Notes: generated by a model not told the origin, from the sequence alone. 64,000 nucleotides of DNA from Humibacter ginsenosidimutans (GCF_007859675.1 NZ_CP042305.1:3348001-3412000); one strand, 5' to 3'. Counted from the first letter of the stretch, positions 9,547 to 18,608 are shown. Program-made: numbers and translations.

Positions 9547-9775
9547 GCGGGTGCTGACGGCCCGAGCGGGCGGCACGAGTCGATGCGGGACGAGCGCCCG
9601 AGGGGATCGCTCGACGGACCGTGTGGCTCGACCGGTCGCTCGACCCCCGTCGCAAAACCGCGCCGTTTCGGGCGATTCGTCCGCGAGGGGTGCCGCGGAG
9701 CATCCCTCGCGAACAGAATGGACGCAACGACGTATCGCTGCCGGGCGTCGCTCGACGGCGGAAAGGCAGGGCACG

Positions 9776-11188
9776 ATGACGAGCACTGAGACGCTGGCGA
9801 CGGGCACGGGGTTCGACGACTCCGACCTCCAGGCGAAGGCGAAGGAACACCTCTGGATGCACTTCGCCCGGCAATCGGTGATGGAAGACGGCCCCGGCGT
9901 TCCCATCATCGTGCGCGGCGAAGGCCACCGCATCTGGGACATCCAGGGCAAGGAGTACATCGACGGCCTCGCCGGCCTGTTCACCGTCAACGCCGGCCAC
10001 GGGCGCAAGCGGCTCGCGGAGGCCGCGGCCAAGCAGGCGGAGCAGCTCGCCTACTTCCCGATCTGGTCGTATGCGCATCCCGCTGCCATCGAGCTCGCCG
10101 ACCGGATCGCCGGTTACGCTCCCGCCGACCTGAACCACGTGTTCTTCACGACCGGTGGAGGCGAGGCTGTCGAGACGGCGTTCAAGCTCGCGAAGTACTA
10201 CTGGAAGCTGCGCGGCAAGCCGACGAAGCACAAGGTGCTGTCGCGTTCCATCGCGTATCACGGCACCACGCAGGGCGCGCTGGCGCTGACCGGCATCCCC
10301 GAGATGAAGCAGATGTTCGAGCCGCTCACTCCCGGCGGGTTCCGGGTGCCGAACACCAACTTCTACCGCGCTGCCGAGCACGGGGCGCCGTCTGACGACA
10401 TCGAGGCGTTCGGCCGCTGGGCCGCCGACCGCGTCGCCGAGATGATCGAGTTCGAGGGGCCCGACACCGTCGCGGCGATCTTCCTCGAGCCCGTGCAGAA
10501 CGCGGGTGGATGCTTCCCGCCGCCCCCCGGATACTTCCAGCGGGTGCGCGAGATCTGTGACGAGTACGACGTGCTGCTGGTCAGCGACGAGGTGATCTGC
10601 GCATTCGGTCGCATCGGCCAGTGGTTCGCGTGCGACGAGTTCGGCTACGTGCCCGACATGATCACCTGCGCGAAGGCGATGACCAGCGGATACTCGCCGC
10701 TCGGTGCCTGCATCGTCAGCGACAAGATCTACGAGCCGTTCAAGCACGGAGACGCCTCGTTCCCGCACGGCTACACGTTCGGCGGCCACCCGGTCTCCGC
10801 CGCCGTCGCTCTGGAGAATCTCGACATCTTCGAGGAGGAGCGGCTCAACGAGCGGGTGCGCGAGAACTCGCCGCTGTTCCGTGCCGAGCTGGAGACGCTG
10901 CTCGACCTGCCGATCGTCGGCGACGTGCGCGGCGCCGGCTACTTCTTCGGCATCGAGCTGGTGAAGGACAAGACGACCAAGGAGACGTTCAACGCCGAGG
11001 AGTCGGAGCGACTGCTGCGCGGCTTCATGTCCAAGGCGCTGTTCGACGCGGGCCTGTACTGCCGGGCGGATGACCGTGGAGACCCCGTCATCCAGCTCTC
11101 GCCGCCGCTCACCATCGGCCCGACCGAGTTCGCGCAGATCCGCGACATTCTGCGTGGCGTGCTCACGGAGGCATCAGCGCGACTGTGA
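9776..11188 (+). CDS. Class III omega-aminotransferase (PLP-dependent)
   Basis: 470 aa. Fold-type I aminotransferase of the aspartate aminotransferase superfamily, class III. The start MTSTETLATG is followed by the typical KEHLWMHFARQSVM and IWDIQGKEYIDGLAGL segments. The PLP region shows LLVSDEVICAFGRIG (cofactor aspartate) and the Schiff-base lysine in TCAKAMTSGYSPLG. Such enzymes move an amino group from a non-alpha amine (beta-alanine, putrescine and similar) to pyruvate or 2-oxoglutarate. The frame is open well upstream of 9776, but that part overlaps the monooxygenase and has no coding character. It stands alone; the preceding 229 bp show no clear promoter. A second enzyme of the class lies at 37,569-38,993. 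Confidence 0.85.
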   Translation: MTSTETLATGTGFDDSDLQAKAKEHLWMHFARQSVMEDGPGVPIIVRGEGHRIWDIQGKEYIDGLAGLFTVNAGHGRKRLAEAAAKQAEQLAYFPIWSYAHPAAIELADRIAGYAPADLNHVFFTTGGGEAVETAFKLAKYYWKLRGKPTKHKVLSRSIAYHGTTQGALALTGIPEMKQMFEPLTPGGFRVPNTNFYRAAEHGAPSDDIEAFGRWAADRVAEMIEFEGPDTVAAIFLEPVQNAGGCFPPPPGYFQRVREICDEYDVLLVSDEVICAFGRIGQWFACDEFGYVPDMITCAKAMTSGYSPLGACIVSDKIYEPFKHGDASFPHGYTFGGHPVSAAVALENLDIFEEERLNERVRENSPLFRAELETLLDLPIVGDVRGAGYFFGIELVKDKTTKETFNAEESERLLRGFMSKALFDAGLYCRADDRGDPVIQLSPPLTIGPTEFAQIRDILRGVLTEASARL

Positions 11189-11199
11189 TCGCACGAACG

Positions 11200-11246
11200 C
11201 TCGGTGCTCGTTCGGAGGAGGAATTCCGCCCCCGACGAGCGCCGAG
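11200..11246. terminator. Terminator hairpin between convergent genes
   Basis: Inverted repeat CTCGGTGCTCGTTCGG (11200-11215) and CCGACGAGCGCCGAG (11232-11246), pairing along about 15 bp with one G-U pair and one bulge. It separates the aminotransferase from the convergent XRE regulator. Confidence 0.6.
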
Positions 11247-11258
11247 TGGCGTGTGGCG

Positions 11259-12137
11259 TCAGCCCGCGACGACCGTGAGGTGGGAGCGGCGGTCGTCGTC
11301 GAGCATCCGCTGCACCTTGGCGGCCGTGTCGGTTCCCTCGATCGGGTTGTGCAGCACGAGAAGCAGATCCGGCCGGCCCGGTGCCGACAGCTGGGTCGAC
11401 TCGAAGTCGAGCCGGCCGGCCGCCGGATGGTCGAGCACCTTGTGGAACCCCTCGAGGTCCCGAACCTCGTGTCGTCCCCACAGCTCGGCGAAGTCGGCGC
11501 TTTCGGCCGAGAGTCGCTCGATCACCTCGGCGTAGCCCTCGTCTCCCGGATGCTCTGACATGAGCGCCCGGTACTGGGCGGTCAGGCGTCGGGCATGCTC
11601 CGACCAGTCGACGTATTCCGTGCGGTACATCGGGTCGACGAAGAACGCACGCAGGCAGTTGCCGTGGTCGTCGGGGTCGTAGCCGAGCACGAGCTGCGCC
11701 GCGCGGTTGGCGCCGATCAGGTTCCAGTAGCGATCGAGCAGATGGGCCGGGTGGGGCATCCATCGTTCGATCACGCCGATCAGGTCGGCGGCGACGGATG
11801 TTCCCTGCCACGCAGCCGGCAGCGGAGGGTTCAGCCCGGCGAGCACGTACAGGTGCCGCCGTTCGGCCTCGCCCAGCCCCAGCACGCGCGCGACGGCATC
11901 CAGCACCTGACCCGACACCGTGATGTCGCGCCCCTGCTCGAGCCACTGGTACCAGGAGACGCCGACTCCCGCGAGCACCGCGACCTCCTCGCGGCGCAGG
12001 CCCGGTGTGCGTCGGCGCGGACCGGCGGGAAGGCCGACGGCGTCAGGGCTCACCTGTGCGCGCCTGGCCATGAGGAACGCGCGCAACTCTTCGCGGCGGG
12101 CCGAAGCCCCGGTCGATGGCGCCAGGGTGGTGGTCAC
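11259..12137 (-). CDS. XRE-type regulator with MmyB-like ligand-binding domain
   Basis: 292 aa. The N-terminus carries an XRE helix-turn-helix with the characteristic GLPAGPRRRTPGLRREEVA and GVSWYQWLEQGRDI segments (about 35-85). The C-terminal part is the MmyB-type ligand domain (NLIGANRAAQLVLG, RLTAQYRALMSEHP, SAESADFAELW), found in hundreds of actinobacterial regulators beside oxidoreductases or transporters. The start is GTG 12137; codons upstream read as noncoding. It is divergent from the MFS transporter at 12195 with only 57 bp between, so autoregulation and control of that exporter are likely. The ligand is unknown; the family is thought to bind fatty-acid-like molecules. Confidence 0.85.
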   Translation of the reverse strand: MTTTLAPSTGASARREELRAFLMARRAQVSPDAVGLPAGPRRRTPGLRREEVAVLAGVGVSWYQWLEQGRDITVSGQVLDAVARVLGLGEAERRHLYVLAGLNPPLPAAWQGTSVAADLIGVIERWMPHPAHLLDRYWNLIGANRAAQLVLGYDPDDHGNCLRAFFVDPMYRTEYVDWSEHARRLTAQYRALMSEHPGDEGYAEVIERLSAESADFAELWGRHEVRDLEGFHKVLDHPAAGRLDFESTQLSAPGRPDLLLVLHNPIEGTDTAAKVQRMLDDDRRSHLTVVAG

Positions 12138-12144
12138 GACAACA

Positions 12145-12152
12145 GGATATCC
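12145..12152. promoter_or_regulatory. Palindrome GGATATCC in XRE/MFS divergent promoter
   Basis: A perfect 8-bp palindrome extending as AC-a-GGATATCC-a-GT (12142-12155). It lies 7 bp before the GTG start of the XRE regulator and 43 bp before the MFS start. It is the only symmetric AT-containing element in this spacer and is a candidate operator. Confidence 0.4.
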
Positions 12153-12194
12153 AGTGGCTACGGAGCCGGCCGCTGCGGCCGCGAGGCTCGAGAC

Positions 12195-13649
12195 ATGACA
12201 ACAGCCACGGCCAACATCCCCGTCTCGGAGGCAGCGGGCACACGCATGAGTGCGCGTGCCTGGCTGGTTCTCTTCGTGCTCTGCGCAGCCCAGTTCATGG
12301 TGGCGCTCGACTTCTCCATTCTCAACATCGCCCTGCCGACGCTCGGTCCCGATCTCGGGCTCGACGACGCGAACCTCCAGTGGGCGGTGACGGCGTTCGC
12401 GCTGCCCTCCGGCGGATTCCTGCTGCTGGCGGGCCGCATCGGCGATCTCATCGGCCGCCGACGCATGTTCATCGCAGGCCTCGTGCTCTTCACCGCCGCG
12501 TCGGTTCTCGCCACCTTCGCCTGGGGCGCAGGCCCGTTCCTCGCGGCCAGAGCGCTGCAGGGCCTGGGCGCGGCGGCGATCGTGCCGACCGGGATGGCGC
12601 TGCTGACGACCTCGTTCAAAGAGGGGCCGCTGCGCGATCGCGCCATCGGCATCAGCGGCATGATCCTGTCGTTGGGCTTCACCGTCGGCGTCGTGCTCGG
12701 CGGCGTGCTCACCCAGGCCTTCGGCTGGCGGTCGACGATGGCGCTGGGCGTCGTGATGGGTGCGCTCGTGCTCGTGCTGGCGCCGCTTCTTCTGACCGAG
12801 AGCCGGTCGCAGGAGCGGGCACAGCTGGATGTTCCCGGTGCGGTGACCGTGTCGGGCGGGCTCCTCGCGCTGATCTACGGCATGAGCGAGGCCGCCCAGC
12901 GCGGATGGGCGCACATCGACGTGATCATCGCCGTCGCTGCGGCCCTCGTGCTGCTCGTCGCGTTCTGGAACGTGGAGAAGCGGGCGCAGCATCCTCTCGT
13001 CGCGCTGGCCGTGCTGAAGCGACCGACCGTGGCGTTCGGCAATCTCGGCGGCATGGTGACGTTCGCGATGATGAGCGCCGTCATGTTCCTCTCGACGCTC
13101 TACCTTCAGCAGGTGCTCGGACTTCAGCCGGCCGAGTCGGGACTCGTCTTCGGTGTGATGGGCGTGGTGGCGGCCGTCACAGGAGTGATCGCGCCGCGCT
13201 TCATCGCACGGTTCGGAGCTCGGTTGGTGCTCGTCGTCGCGCTCTCGCTGCAGGCGGTGGCGATCTCACTCCTGGTGTTCCTCGGGCCCGGCAACGGCGT
13301 CGTGCTGGTCGCAGTGGCCGGTTCGGTGGCCTGCATCGGTCACCTGGGCGCGGTCGTCTCGTACGGAGTGGCGGCGACGTCGGGACTGGACAACGACGAG
13401 CAGGGGCTCGCGACCGGCCTGGTGACCACCGCTCAGCAGGTGGGGGTGACCATCGGCATCCCGATCATCTCGGCCGTGGCCGCCGCTGTCACCGCGACGC
13501 TGACCGTGCGCGGAGCCGGCACGGTGGATGCCGCGCTCGGCGGAATCCGCACCGGGCTGCTCGTCGACGCGGTCGTGGTGGCCGCCGCGGCGGTGGCGAT
13601 CGGGTTCGGGCTGCTGCGTCGTCGTGCGGCGGTGGATGCCCCGCGCTGA
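12195..13649 (+). CDS. MFS drug exporter, DHA2-type (14 TM)
   Basis: 484 aa, about 14 predicted membrane segments. N-terminal motifs are those of DHA2 exporters: LDFSILNIALPTLGPDLGL, followed by motif A (GRIGDLIGRRRMF) between TM2 and TM3 and motif C-like GFTVGVVLGGVL in TM5. Such proteins exchange protons for drugs or toxic metabolites across the cytoplasmic membrane. The ATG at 12195 lies 57 bp from the divergent XRE start. No strong Shine-Dalgarno is visible. Substrate unknown. Confidence 0.87.
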   Translation: MTTATANIPVSEAAGTRMSARAWLVLFVLCAAQFMVALDFSILNIALPTLGPDLGLDDANLQWAVTAFALPSGGFLLLAGRIGDLIGRRRMFIAGLVLFTAASVLATFAWGAGPFLAARALQGLGAAAIVPTGMALLTTSFKEGPLRDRAIGISGMILSLGFTVGVVLGGVLTQAFGWRSTMALGVVMGALVLVLAPLLLTESRSQERAQLDVPGAVTVSGGLLALIYGMSEAAQRGWAHIDVIIAVAAALVLLVAFWNVEKRAQHPLVALAVLKRPTVAFGNLGGMVTFAMMSAVMFLSTLYLQQVLGLQPAESGLVFGVMGVVAAVTGVIAPRFIARFGARLVLVVALSLQAVAISLLVFLGPGNGVVLVAVAGSVACIGHLGAVVSYGVAATSGLDNDEQGLATGLVTTAQQVGVTIGIPIISAVAAAVTATLTVRGAGTVDAALGGIRTGLLVDAVVVAAAAVAIGFGLLRRRAAVDAPR

Positions 13650-13665
13650 TCGTCGACGCCTCGCG

Positions 13666-13703
13666 CGTAGCCCCGTGCCGCCCTCTCGCGACACGGGGCT
13701 ACG
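13666..13703. terminator. Terminator hairpin after MFS gene
   Basis: Perfect 12-bp stem CGTAGCCCCGTG (13666-13677) and CACGGGGCTACG (13692-13703) with a 14-nt loop, 16 bp past the MFS stop and before corA. Confidence 0.8.
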
Positions 13704-13745
13704 CTGACGGATGCCTCACCGTCCCACCGAAGCAGCGGAGCCCCC

Positions 13746-14708
13746 ATGCGCATCCTCGACTCCATCGACGACGCACTCATCACCGAGTTGCGGCAGAAGC
13801 AGGAGTTCTTCTGGCTCGACCTCAGCGCGCCGACCGACGAACAGGTGCAGCACATCGGCTCGTTGCTGAAGCTGCATCCGCTCGCCGTCGAGGACAGCGT
13901 GCGGTTCCATCAGCGGCCGAAGCTCGACACGTACGGCGACACCGCGCTGCTCGTGCTGGAGGGCGGCGTCGAGTCGCAGCCGGAGGACGAGAACCCGCAT
14001 CCGCTCGAGGAGGTGCACTGCCACTTGAGCGGCGACTACGTGGTGACGTTGCACCGTCAGCCCTATGCGGGCCTCGACGAGTTGAAGAAGCTGTTCCAGC
14101 AGACCGAGCTCAGCAAGACCGAGCGCTACTACGTGTACAAGATCATCGATGTGGTCGTCGACAGCTATTTTCCGATGCTGGCCGACCTCGATGAGCAGAT
14201 CAACGACCTCGAAGACGCCATCGTCTCCGGCGCAGGCAAGCAGGAGCTGGCGGAGACGTTCCGGCTCAAGCGGCTGCTTCTGAAGCTGCGCAAGGCCGTG
14301 GTGCCCATGAGGGATGTCTTCGCGCGCGAGATCGAGGTCATCGCCGATCTCGCGGGCCTCGAGCCCGACAGCCACGACTACTTCCGCGATGTCTACGACC
14401 ATCTGATCCGCATCACCGACGAACTGGACTCGTACCACGAGATGGTCGCCGGGTGCACCGACCTCTATCTCTCGACCGTGGCGAACAGGCAGGGCGAGAC
14501 ATCCAAGCAGCTCACGATCATCGCGTCGATCTTCTTGCCGTTGAGCTTCTTGACCGGATTCTTCGGCATGAACTTCAGCTGGGAGGTCGGCCACGTGCTC
14601 GTCGGCCCGTGGTCGTTCCTGCTGCTCGGGCTCGGCACGATGGTGGTGTCGGCAGGCCTGATGTGGTGGTGGTTCCACCACAAGGGGTGGACCGGCTCGG
14701 ACGACTGA
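13746..14708 (+). CDS. corA: CorA-family divalent cation channel
   Basis: 320 aa. A long cytoplasmic N-terminal alpha/beta and stalk-helix domain is followed by two C-terminal membrane helices. The signature GMN tripeptide is present at the end of TM1 (TGFFGMNFSWEVG). CorA pentamers import Mg2+ (or Co2+/Ni2+) down the membrane potential. The ATG at 13746 has GGAG 6 nt upstream. The periplasmic loop after GMN is short, with HVLVGPW in place of the more acidic loop of enterobacterial CorA; I would not infer selectivity from that. It ends 6 bp before the convergent GNAT stop. Confidence 0.88.
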   Translation: MRILDSIDDALITELRQKQEFFWLDLSAPTDEQVQHIGSLLKLHPLAVEDSVRFHQRPKLDTYGDTALLVLEGGVESQPEDENPHPLEEVHCHLSGDYVVTLHRQPYAGLDELKKLFQQTELSKTERYYVYKIIDVVVDSYFPMLADLDEQINDLEDAIVSGAGKQELAETFRLKRLLLKLRKAVVPMRDVFAREIEVIADLAGLEPDSHDYFRDVYDHLIRITDELDSYHEMVAGCTDLYLSTVANRQGETSKQLTIIASIFLPLSFLTGFFGMNFSWEVGHVLVGPWSFLLLGLGTMVVSAGLMWWWFHHKGWTGSDD

Positions 14709-14714
14709 CCGCGC

Positions 14715-15305
14715 TCAGGCGAGGCGCTTGCGCATGACCCAGCGGTCGCGGCCGCCGATGTGCGACGACGTCAGGGCCGCACGCTCGAACCCGGCGCGCT
14801 CGAACAGGTCGGTGCTGCCGACGTAGCCCGAGATCATGTCGACCCGTCCCTGGCCGGAGAGGTCGATCGGATAACCCTCCACCACCGAGGCGCCGTGGTC
14901 GCGGGCATGGCGCACCGCGCCGTCGAGCAACGTGAGCATGAGGCCCTGCCTCCGGTAGGCGGGCTTGACGACGAAGCAGACGATCGACCAGGCCTCCTCG
15001 TCGTCGACGAACGGGATGGTGCGTGAGTTCATCAGCCTGCGATAGCTGGATCGCGGCGCGATCGAGCACCAGCCGGCAGGCTCGCCGTCCACGTAGGCGA
15101 GCACGCCGGGACCCGGCTCGTTCTCGCACTCGTTCTTCATGTAGGCGGCGGGGTCGATGCCGGCGCGGGTGTCGCGGTACGACATGCACCAGCATCCTCT
15201 GCCGTCGGGCTTCTTCACGCCGACGACGTCATAGAAGCCGTCCCAGTGATCGTAGGCGGGCACCACCTCGATGGATGCGCCGTCGAGCTGAATGCGCCGA
15301 GCCAT
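14715..15305 (-). CDS. GNAT-family N-acetyltransferase
   Basis: 196 aa from the ATG at 15305, which has GGGAGG just upstream. The acetyl-CoA binding motif A is VVKPAYRRQGLMLTLLDGAV (about 112-131). The N-terminal part (KPDGRGCWCMSYR) resembles the group of small actinobacterial GNAT proteins that carry a CWC motif. Substrate unknown. The frame runs further upstream into the ArsR gene on the same strand, but the RBS fixes the start. Confidence 0.8.
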   Translation of the reverse strand: MARRIQLDGASIEVVPAYDHWDGFYDVVGVKKPDGRGCWCMSYRDTRAGIDPAAYMKNECENEPGPGVLAYVDGEPAGWCSIAPRSSYRRLMNSRTIPFVDDEEAWSIVCFVVKPAYRRQGLMLTLLDGAVRHARDHGASVVEGYPIDLSGQGRVDMISGYVGSTDLFERAGFERAALTSSHIGGRDRWVMRKRLA

Positions 15306-15385
15306 GCTGCCTCCCCATCCCGCGTTCGTGTGGAAACGAGCGTATTCCGAGCCCCTGTCACTGGGCGGGAACGGTCGGTGCGGGG

Positions 15386-15724
15386 TCAGTCGGTCAGGAG
15401 CGAGTCGATCAGGCCGGGAAAGCGCTCGTCGAGCTCGGCGCGGCGCAGACGGATGCTGTGGGTGCGGCCGTTCACCTGCCACTGCGTGAGCCCCGCCTCG
15501 CGCAGCGTCTTGAAGTGGTGCGACAGCGTCGACTTCTGCACGTGGCACTCCGCCGTGAGCGCGGACTTGGGCTGAGGCTCGCCGTTCGCCAGTCTCCGCA
15601 CCATGTCGAGCCGAATCGGATCCGCGACCGCGCGGAGCACGTCGACGAGTTGCACGTCGGCGAGATCGGGCACGGGATAGTGCTCGACACCGGACGGCGC
15701 GGCGTTCTGAACGTGTTCGGTCAC
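15386..15724 (-). CDS. ArsR-family transcriptional repressor
   Basis: 112 aa. A compact winged helix with VLRAVADPIRLDMVRRLANG and the recognition helix in KSTLSHHFKTLREAGL. No CxC-type metal site of classical ArsR is visible (the only cysteine lies before the recognition helix), so the signal may not be a metal. The GTG at 15724 has GGAG 7 nt upstream and is preferred over a TTG at 15751. It is divergent from an MFS exporter, and a palindrome between them overlaps the exporter's -35 element. That is the classic layout of a repressor controlling an efflux pump. Confidence 0.85.
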   Translation of the reverse strand: MTEHVQNAAPSGVEHYPVPDLADVQLVDVLRAVADPIRLDMVRRLANGEPQPKSALTAECHVQKSTLSHHFKTLREAGLTQWQVNGRTHSIRLRRAELDERFPGLIDSLLTD

Positions 15725-15742
15725 GACACTCTCCGAAAAATA

Positions 15743-15799
15743 GTTCGACAATCATCGAACAATTGGTCTATCTTGACGGTATGACCGTCATCGAACAAT
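15743..15799 (+). promoter_or_regulatory. Leaderless promoter of MFS exporter with ArsR operator
   Basis: The -35 TCGACA (15745-15750), 18-bp spacer and -10 TATCTT (15769-15774) place transcription start at the A of the ATG (15781), a leaderless mRNA. The perfect inverted repeat GTTCGA-n6-TCGAAC (15743-15760) covers the -35 and is the likely ArsR operator. The 12-mer TCATCGAACAAT occurs twice (15752-15763, 15788-15799). The start codon itself sits in a second palindrome, GACGGT-ATG-ACCGTC (15775-15789). Confidence 0.65.
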
Positions 15800-16995
15800 C
15801 ATATCGCGGTTCTACCCTTCGACTCCTTCTCCTCATGGTCGGCCTGTTCGCGGTGGGCACGAACGCGTTCGTCATCGCGGGCCTTCTGCCCCGCATCGCC
15901 GACGGGCTCGGCGCGAGCCAGGCATCCGTCAGCTACACGATCACGATCTACGCGGTGCTCGTCGCGGTGGCGTCACCGGCCGTGGCGATCGTGCTGGCGC
16001 GGGTCTCGAGAGCCGGACTGATGGCATCCGGGGCCTTGCTCTTCACCGTGGGTGTCGTGGTCGCGGCCCTCAGCACCTCGCTCACGTGGTTCGTGATCGC
16101 CCGCGTGATCGCCGCGTTCGGCGGCGCGGCGCTCGTGCCCACCGCGAGCGCCGTCGCGGCGACGATCGTCGCGCCCGAGCGACGCGGGCGGGCGCTCGCC
16201 TTCGTGGGAGCCGGTTTCACACTCGCCGTCGCGATCGGCTCGCCGCTCGGCACCGCACTGGGCAGCGCGGCCGGCTGGCGCGCCCCGATGTGGCTGCTCG
16301 TCGGCATCGGCGCGCTGGTCACCGTGCTGATTCCGGTGGCATTCCGCGGGATGCCCCGCCCCGCCCCCGTCTCGCTGCGCGCCAGGGTGCGCCCGCTGTC
16401 CGACCTCCGGGTGATCGCCGCTCTCGGCGGCGTGCTCTTCGCCACCGCCAGCTTCAACATCGTGTACATCTTCTCGGCACAGGTTCTGCATCGGGCGACC
16501 GGCGGATCGGGCACGCTGCTCGCGGTCCTGCTGCTCGTGTACGGCGGTGCGGGCGTGCTCGGCAACGTCTTCGCCGGCCGCATCACCGACCGCTACGGCA
16601 GTCGAGCGAGCGCGGCCGTCGCCCTGATCGTTCAGGCGGTCGCCCTGGTGGCCGTCGCGTTCTTCGAGTGGTCGTATCCGCTCTGTCTCCTGCTGTTCGT
16701 GGTCTGGGGCGTGGTGGTCGCGGGGCTCACGATCCCCATGCAGCACCGGCTCGTAAGCATCGATCCGGCGAACGCGCAGCAGACGATGGCCTGGTTCTCG
16801 ACGGCCATGTACCTCGGCATCGCCATCGCCCCGCCGCTCGGCAACGCGGCCATCGGGCTCGGCGGGCCGTGGCTGGTGCCGATCGCGGGCGCCGTGGTGA
16901 GCGTGCTGGCGCTGGGGCTGTTCCTGCTGGGATTCGCGACGCGACGGATGTCTGCGGTCGCGACCCACGGCATCCCGACGACGGTCGAGCCGTAG
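15781..16995 (+). CDS. MFS exporter, DHA1-type (AraJ/Cmx-like)
   Basis: 404 aa, 12 predicted membrane helices. The start reads MTVIEQSYRGSTLRLLLLMV and TM1 GLFAVGTNAFVIAGLLPRI resembles the chloramphenicol/arabinose exporter branch (motif D). Motif C-like GAGFTLAVAIGSPLG lies in TM5. The family exports drugs or sugars against protons. No RBS is present; promoter geometry indicates a leaderless transcript starting at the ATG. The divergent ArsR protein is the presumed repressor. Substrate unknown. Confidence 0.85.
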   Translation: MTVIEQSYRGSTLRLLLLMVGLFAVGTNAFVIAGLLPRIADGLGASQASVSYTITIYAVLVAVASPAVAIVLARVSRAGLMASGALLFTVGVVVAALSTSLTWFVIARVIAAFGGAALVPTASAVAATIVAPERRGRALAFVGAGFTLAVAIGSPLGTALGSAAGWRAPMWLLVGIGALVTVLIPVAFRGMPRPAPVSLRARVRPLSDLRVIAALGGVLFATASFNIVYIFSAQVLHRATGGSGTLLAVLLLVYGGAGVLGNVFAGRITDRYGSRASAAVALIVQAVALVAVAFFEWSYPLCLLLFVVWGVVVAGLTIPMQHRLVSIDPANAQQTMAWFSTAMYLGIAIAPPLGNAAIGLGGPWLVPIAGAVVSVLALGLFLLGFATRRMSAVATHGIPTTVEP

Positions 16996-16997
16996 AC

Positions 16998-17009
16998 CGC
17001 GGCGCCGCG
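16998..17009. terminator. GC palindrome between convergent MFS genes
   Basis: The 12-bp perfect palindrome CGCGGCGCCGCG lies right after the first MFS stop in a 32-bp convergent spacer. It may act as a small bidirectional terminator, but it is short and all-GC, so the call is weak. Confidence 0.3.
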
Positions 17010-17027
17010 CGGGCCGAGCACGCAGGG

Positions 17028-18608
17028 TCAGCCGAGGCTGACCCGCTTCGGCAGCGTGAACACGAGCAGGAACGCGGCCACGGCGAACGCGGCGCTCGTC
17101 AGCATCGCCAGCGCGGCGCCGTTGCCGAATGCCACCGCGAGCCCGTGATCGACGTACTGCTGGATGGCGTGCTTGACGGCATCCGCTCCGCCCGCGGCGT
17201 GCTGCCTGGCGATCTCAGCCGCCTTCGCCTTGCTCGGAGCGAACGACGACGGGAGCTGCCCGAAGAGCACGCTGCCGATGATGGCGATGCCGATGGCCGA
17301 CCCGATGCGCTGCATGGTCTGGATGACGCCGCTCGCGGCGCCGGCCTCCGAGTTGTCGACGGTCGCCACGATGAACCGCGCGTTGGGAGCGATGAACAGG
17401 CCGCTGCCGAATCCCGCGACGAGCAGCGGGGGCAGCAGATCCCAGTTGACGAGGTCTTGCGTCGGCGCCAGCCAGAAGAGCAGCCAGAGCGCGATCAGTC
17501 CCAGTGCGACCAGTCCCGTGCCGAGGCTGAGCACGTTGCGGCCCAGCCGCTGGGCGACAGGATCGCTCAGGGCTGCGCCCACGATGCTTCCGATCGAGAA
17601 CGGCAGCGACACCAGGCCGGACTCGAGAGCTGTGTGTCCGAGTCCGGCCTGCCAGAGCAGCGAGATGCTGAAGAAGATGCTGGTGAAGGCGGCAAAGTAC
17701 ACGAAGGCGAGCAGCACGCCGCCGGTGAACTGCGGATGCGAGAACAGGTGCGGCGGCACCAGAGGCTCCGTCGTCGTGGTGGCGACGTGCCGCTCCCAGA
17801 AGGCGAACAGCACGAGCAGAACGACCCCGCCGGCGAGGCTGAGCCAGGTCCACAACGGCCAGCCCTGATCCTCACCCTCGATGAGAGGCACCAGGAGGGC
17901 GACGAGGCCGGCGATCGCGAGAAGCAGGCCGACGACATCCGTCGACAGCCGCTTGCCCTCTGCGCCGCCTGGAACGAGCAGGAAGGCGGCGATCACGGTG
18001 AGCACGCCGATCGGCGCGTTGACGAAGAAGATGGACCGCCATCCCTCGGTCTCCCCGAACGCCTGGATGAGCAGCCCGCCCACCAGCGGACCGAGCGCCG
18101 TCGAGATGCCGATCACGGCGCCCATCACCCCGAACGCCCGCCCGCGAACGCGCGGCGGGAACATCAGCTGGATCAGGGATGCCACGGCAGGCACATAGAT
18201 GCCGCCGCCGATTCCCTGCACCACCCGGGCCACGACGAGCTCGGTGCTCGACTGCGCGAAGCCGCACCACATGCTGGCGAGCGTGAAGATCGCGACGCCC
18301 GCGATGAAGATCCACTTGTGCCCGAAACGGTCGCCGAAACGTCCGGCGGGGATGAGCAGCAGGCCGAAGGCGAGGGCATATCCCGAGATCACCCAGGACA
18401 GCGTCGCCTCGTCGGCGTTCAGGCTCGTGCGGATGGTCTGCAGTGCGACGTTGACGATGCTCGTGTCGAGCAGCGCCATGGCCATGCCTGCCAGCAGCAC
18501 GACCAAGGCCCACCAGGCCCGCGGGCTCACTGTGGTGCCGTTCGGCTCCGGCGAGAGCGTGAACGAGCCGGCCCGAGGGTCGGACGCCTGCGAGATGCTG
18601 TCCGTCAC
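17028..18608 (-). CDS. MFS drug exporter, DHA2/EmrB-type (14 TM)
   Basis: 526 aa from the GTG at 18608 (VTDSISQASDP). It has about 14 membrane helices, the TM1 motif LLDTSIVNVALQTIRTSL, motif A GRFGDRFGHKWIF and motif C ISTALGPLVGGLL. It belongs to the DHA2 family of proton-driven multidrug exporters. No good RBS precedes the start. It is divergent from an ABC exporter, with a perfect 14-bp palindrome in the spacer, suggesting joint control by a regulator not in this window. The frame continues upstream, antisense to the ABC gene, without coding character. Confidence 0.83.
   Translation of the reverse strand: MTDSISQASDPRAGSFTLSPEPNGTTVSPRAWWALVVLLAGMAMALLDTSIVNVALQTIRTSLNADEATLSWVISGYALAFGLLLIPAGRFGDRFGHKWIFIAGVAIFTLASMWCGFAQSSTELVVARVVQGIGGGIYVPAVASLIQLMFPPRVRGRAFGVMGAVIGISTALGPLVGGLLIQAFGETEGWRSIFFVNAPIGVLTVIAAFLLVPGGAEGKRLSTDVVGLLLAIAGLVALLVPLIEGEDQGWPLWTWLSLAGGVVLLVLFAFWERHVATTTTEPLVPPHLFSHPQFTGGVLLAFVYFAAFTSIFFSISLLWQAGLGHTALESGLVSLPFSIGSIVGAALSDPVAQRLGRNVLSLGTGLVALGLIALWLLFWLAPTQDLVNWDLLPPLLVAGFGSGLFIAPNARFIVATVDNSEAGAASGVIQTMQRIGSAIGIAIIGSVLFGQLPSSFAPSKAKAAEIARQHAAGGADAVKHAIQQYVDHGLAVAFGNGAALAMLTSAAFAVAAFLLVFTLPKRVSLG

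Noticed and set aside
11595..12194. N-terminal extension of the MFS gene at 12,195
   Set aside because: The frame is open upstream but lies antisense to the XRE regulator. The TM1 region starts right after the ATG at 12195.
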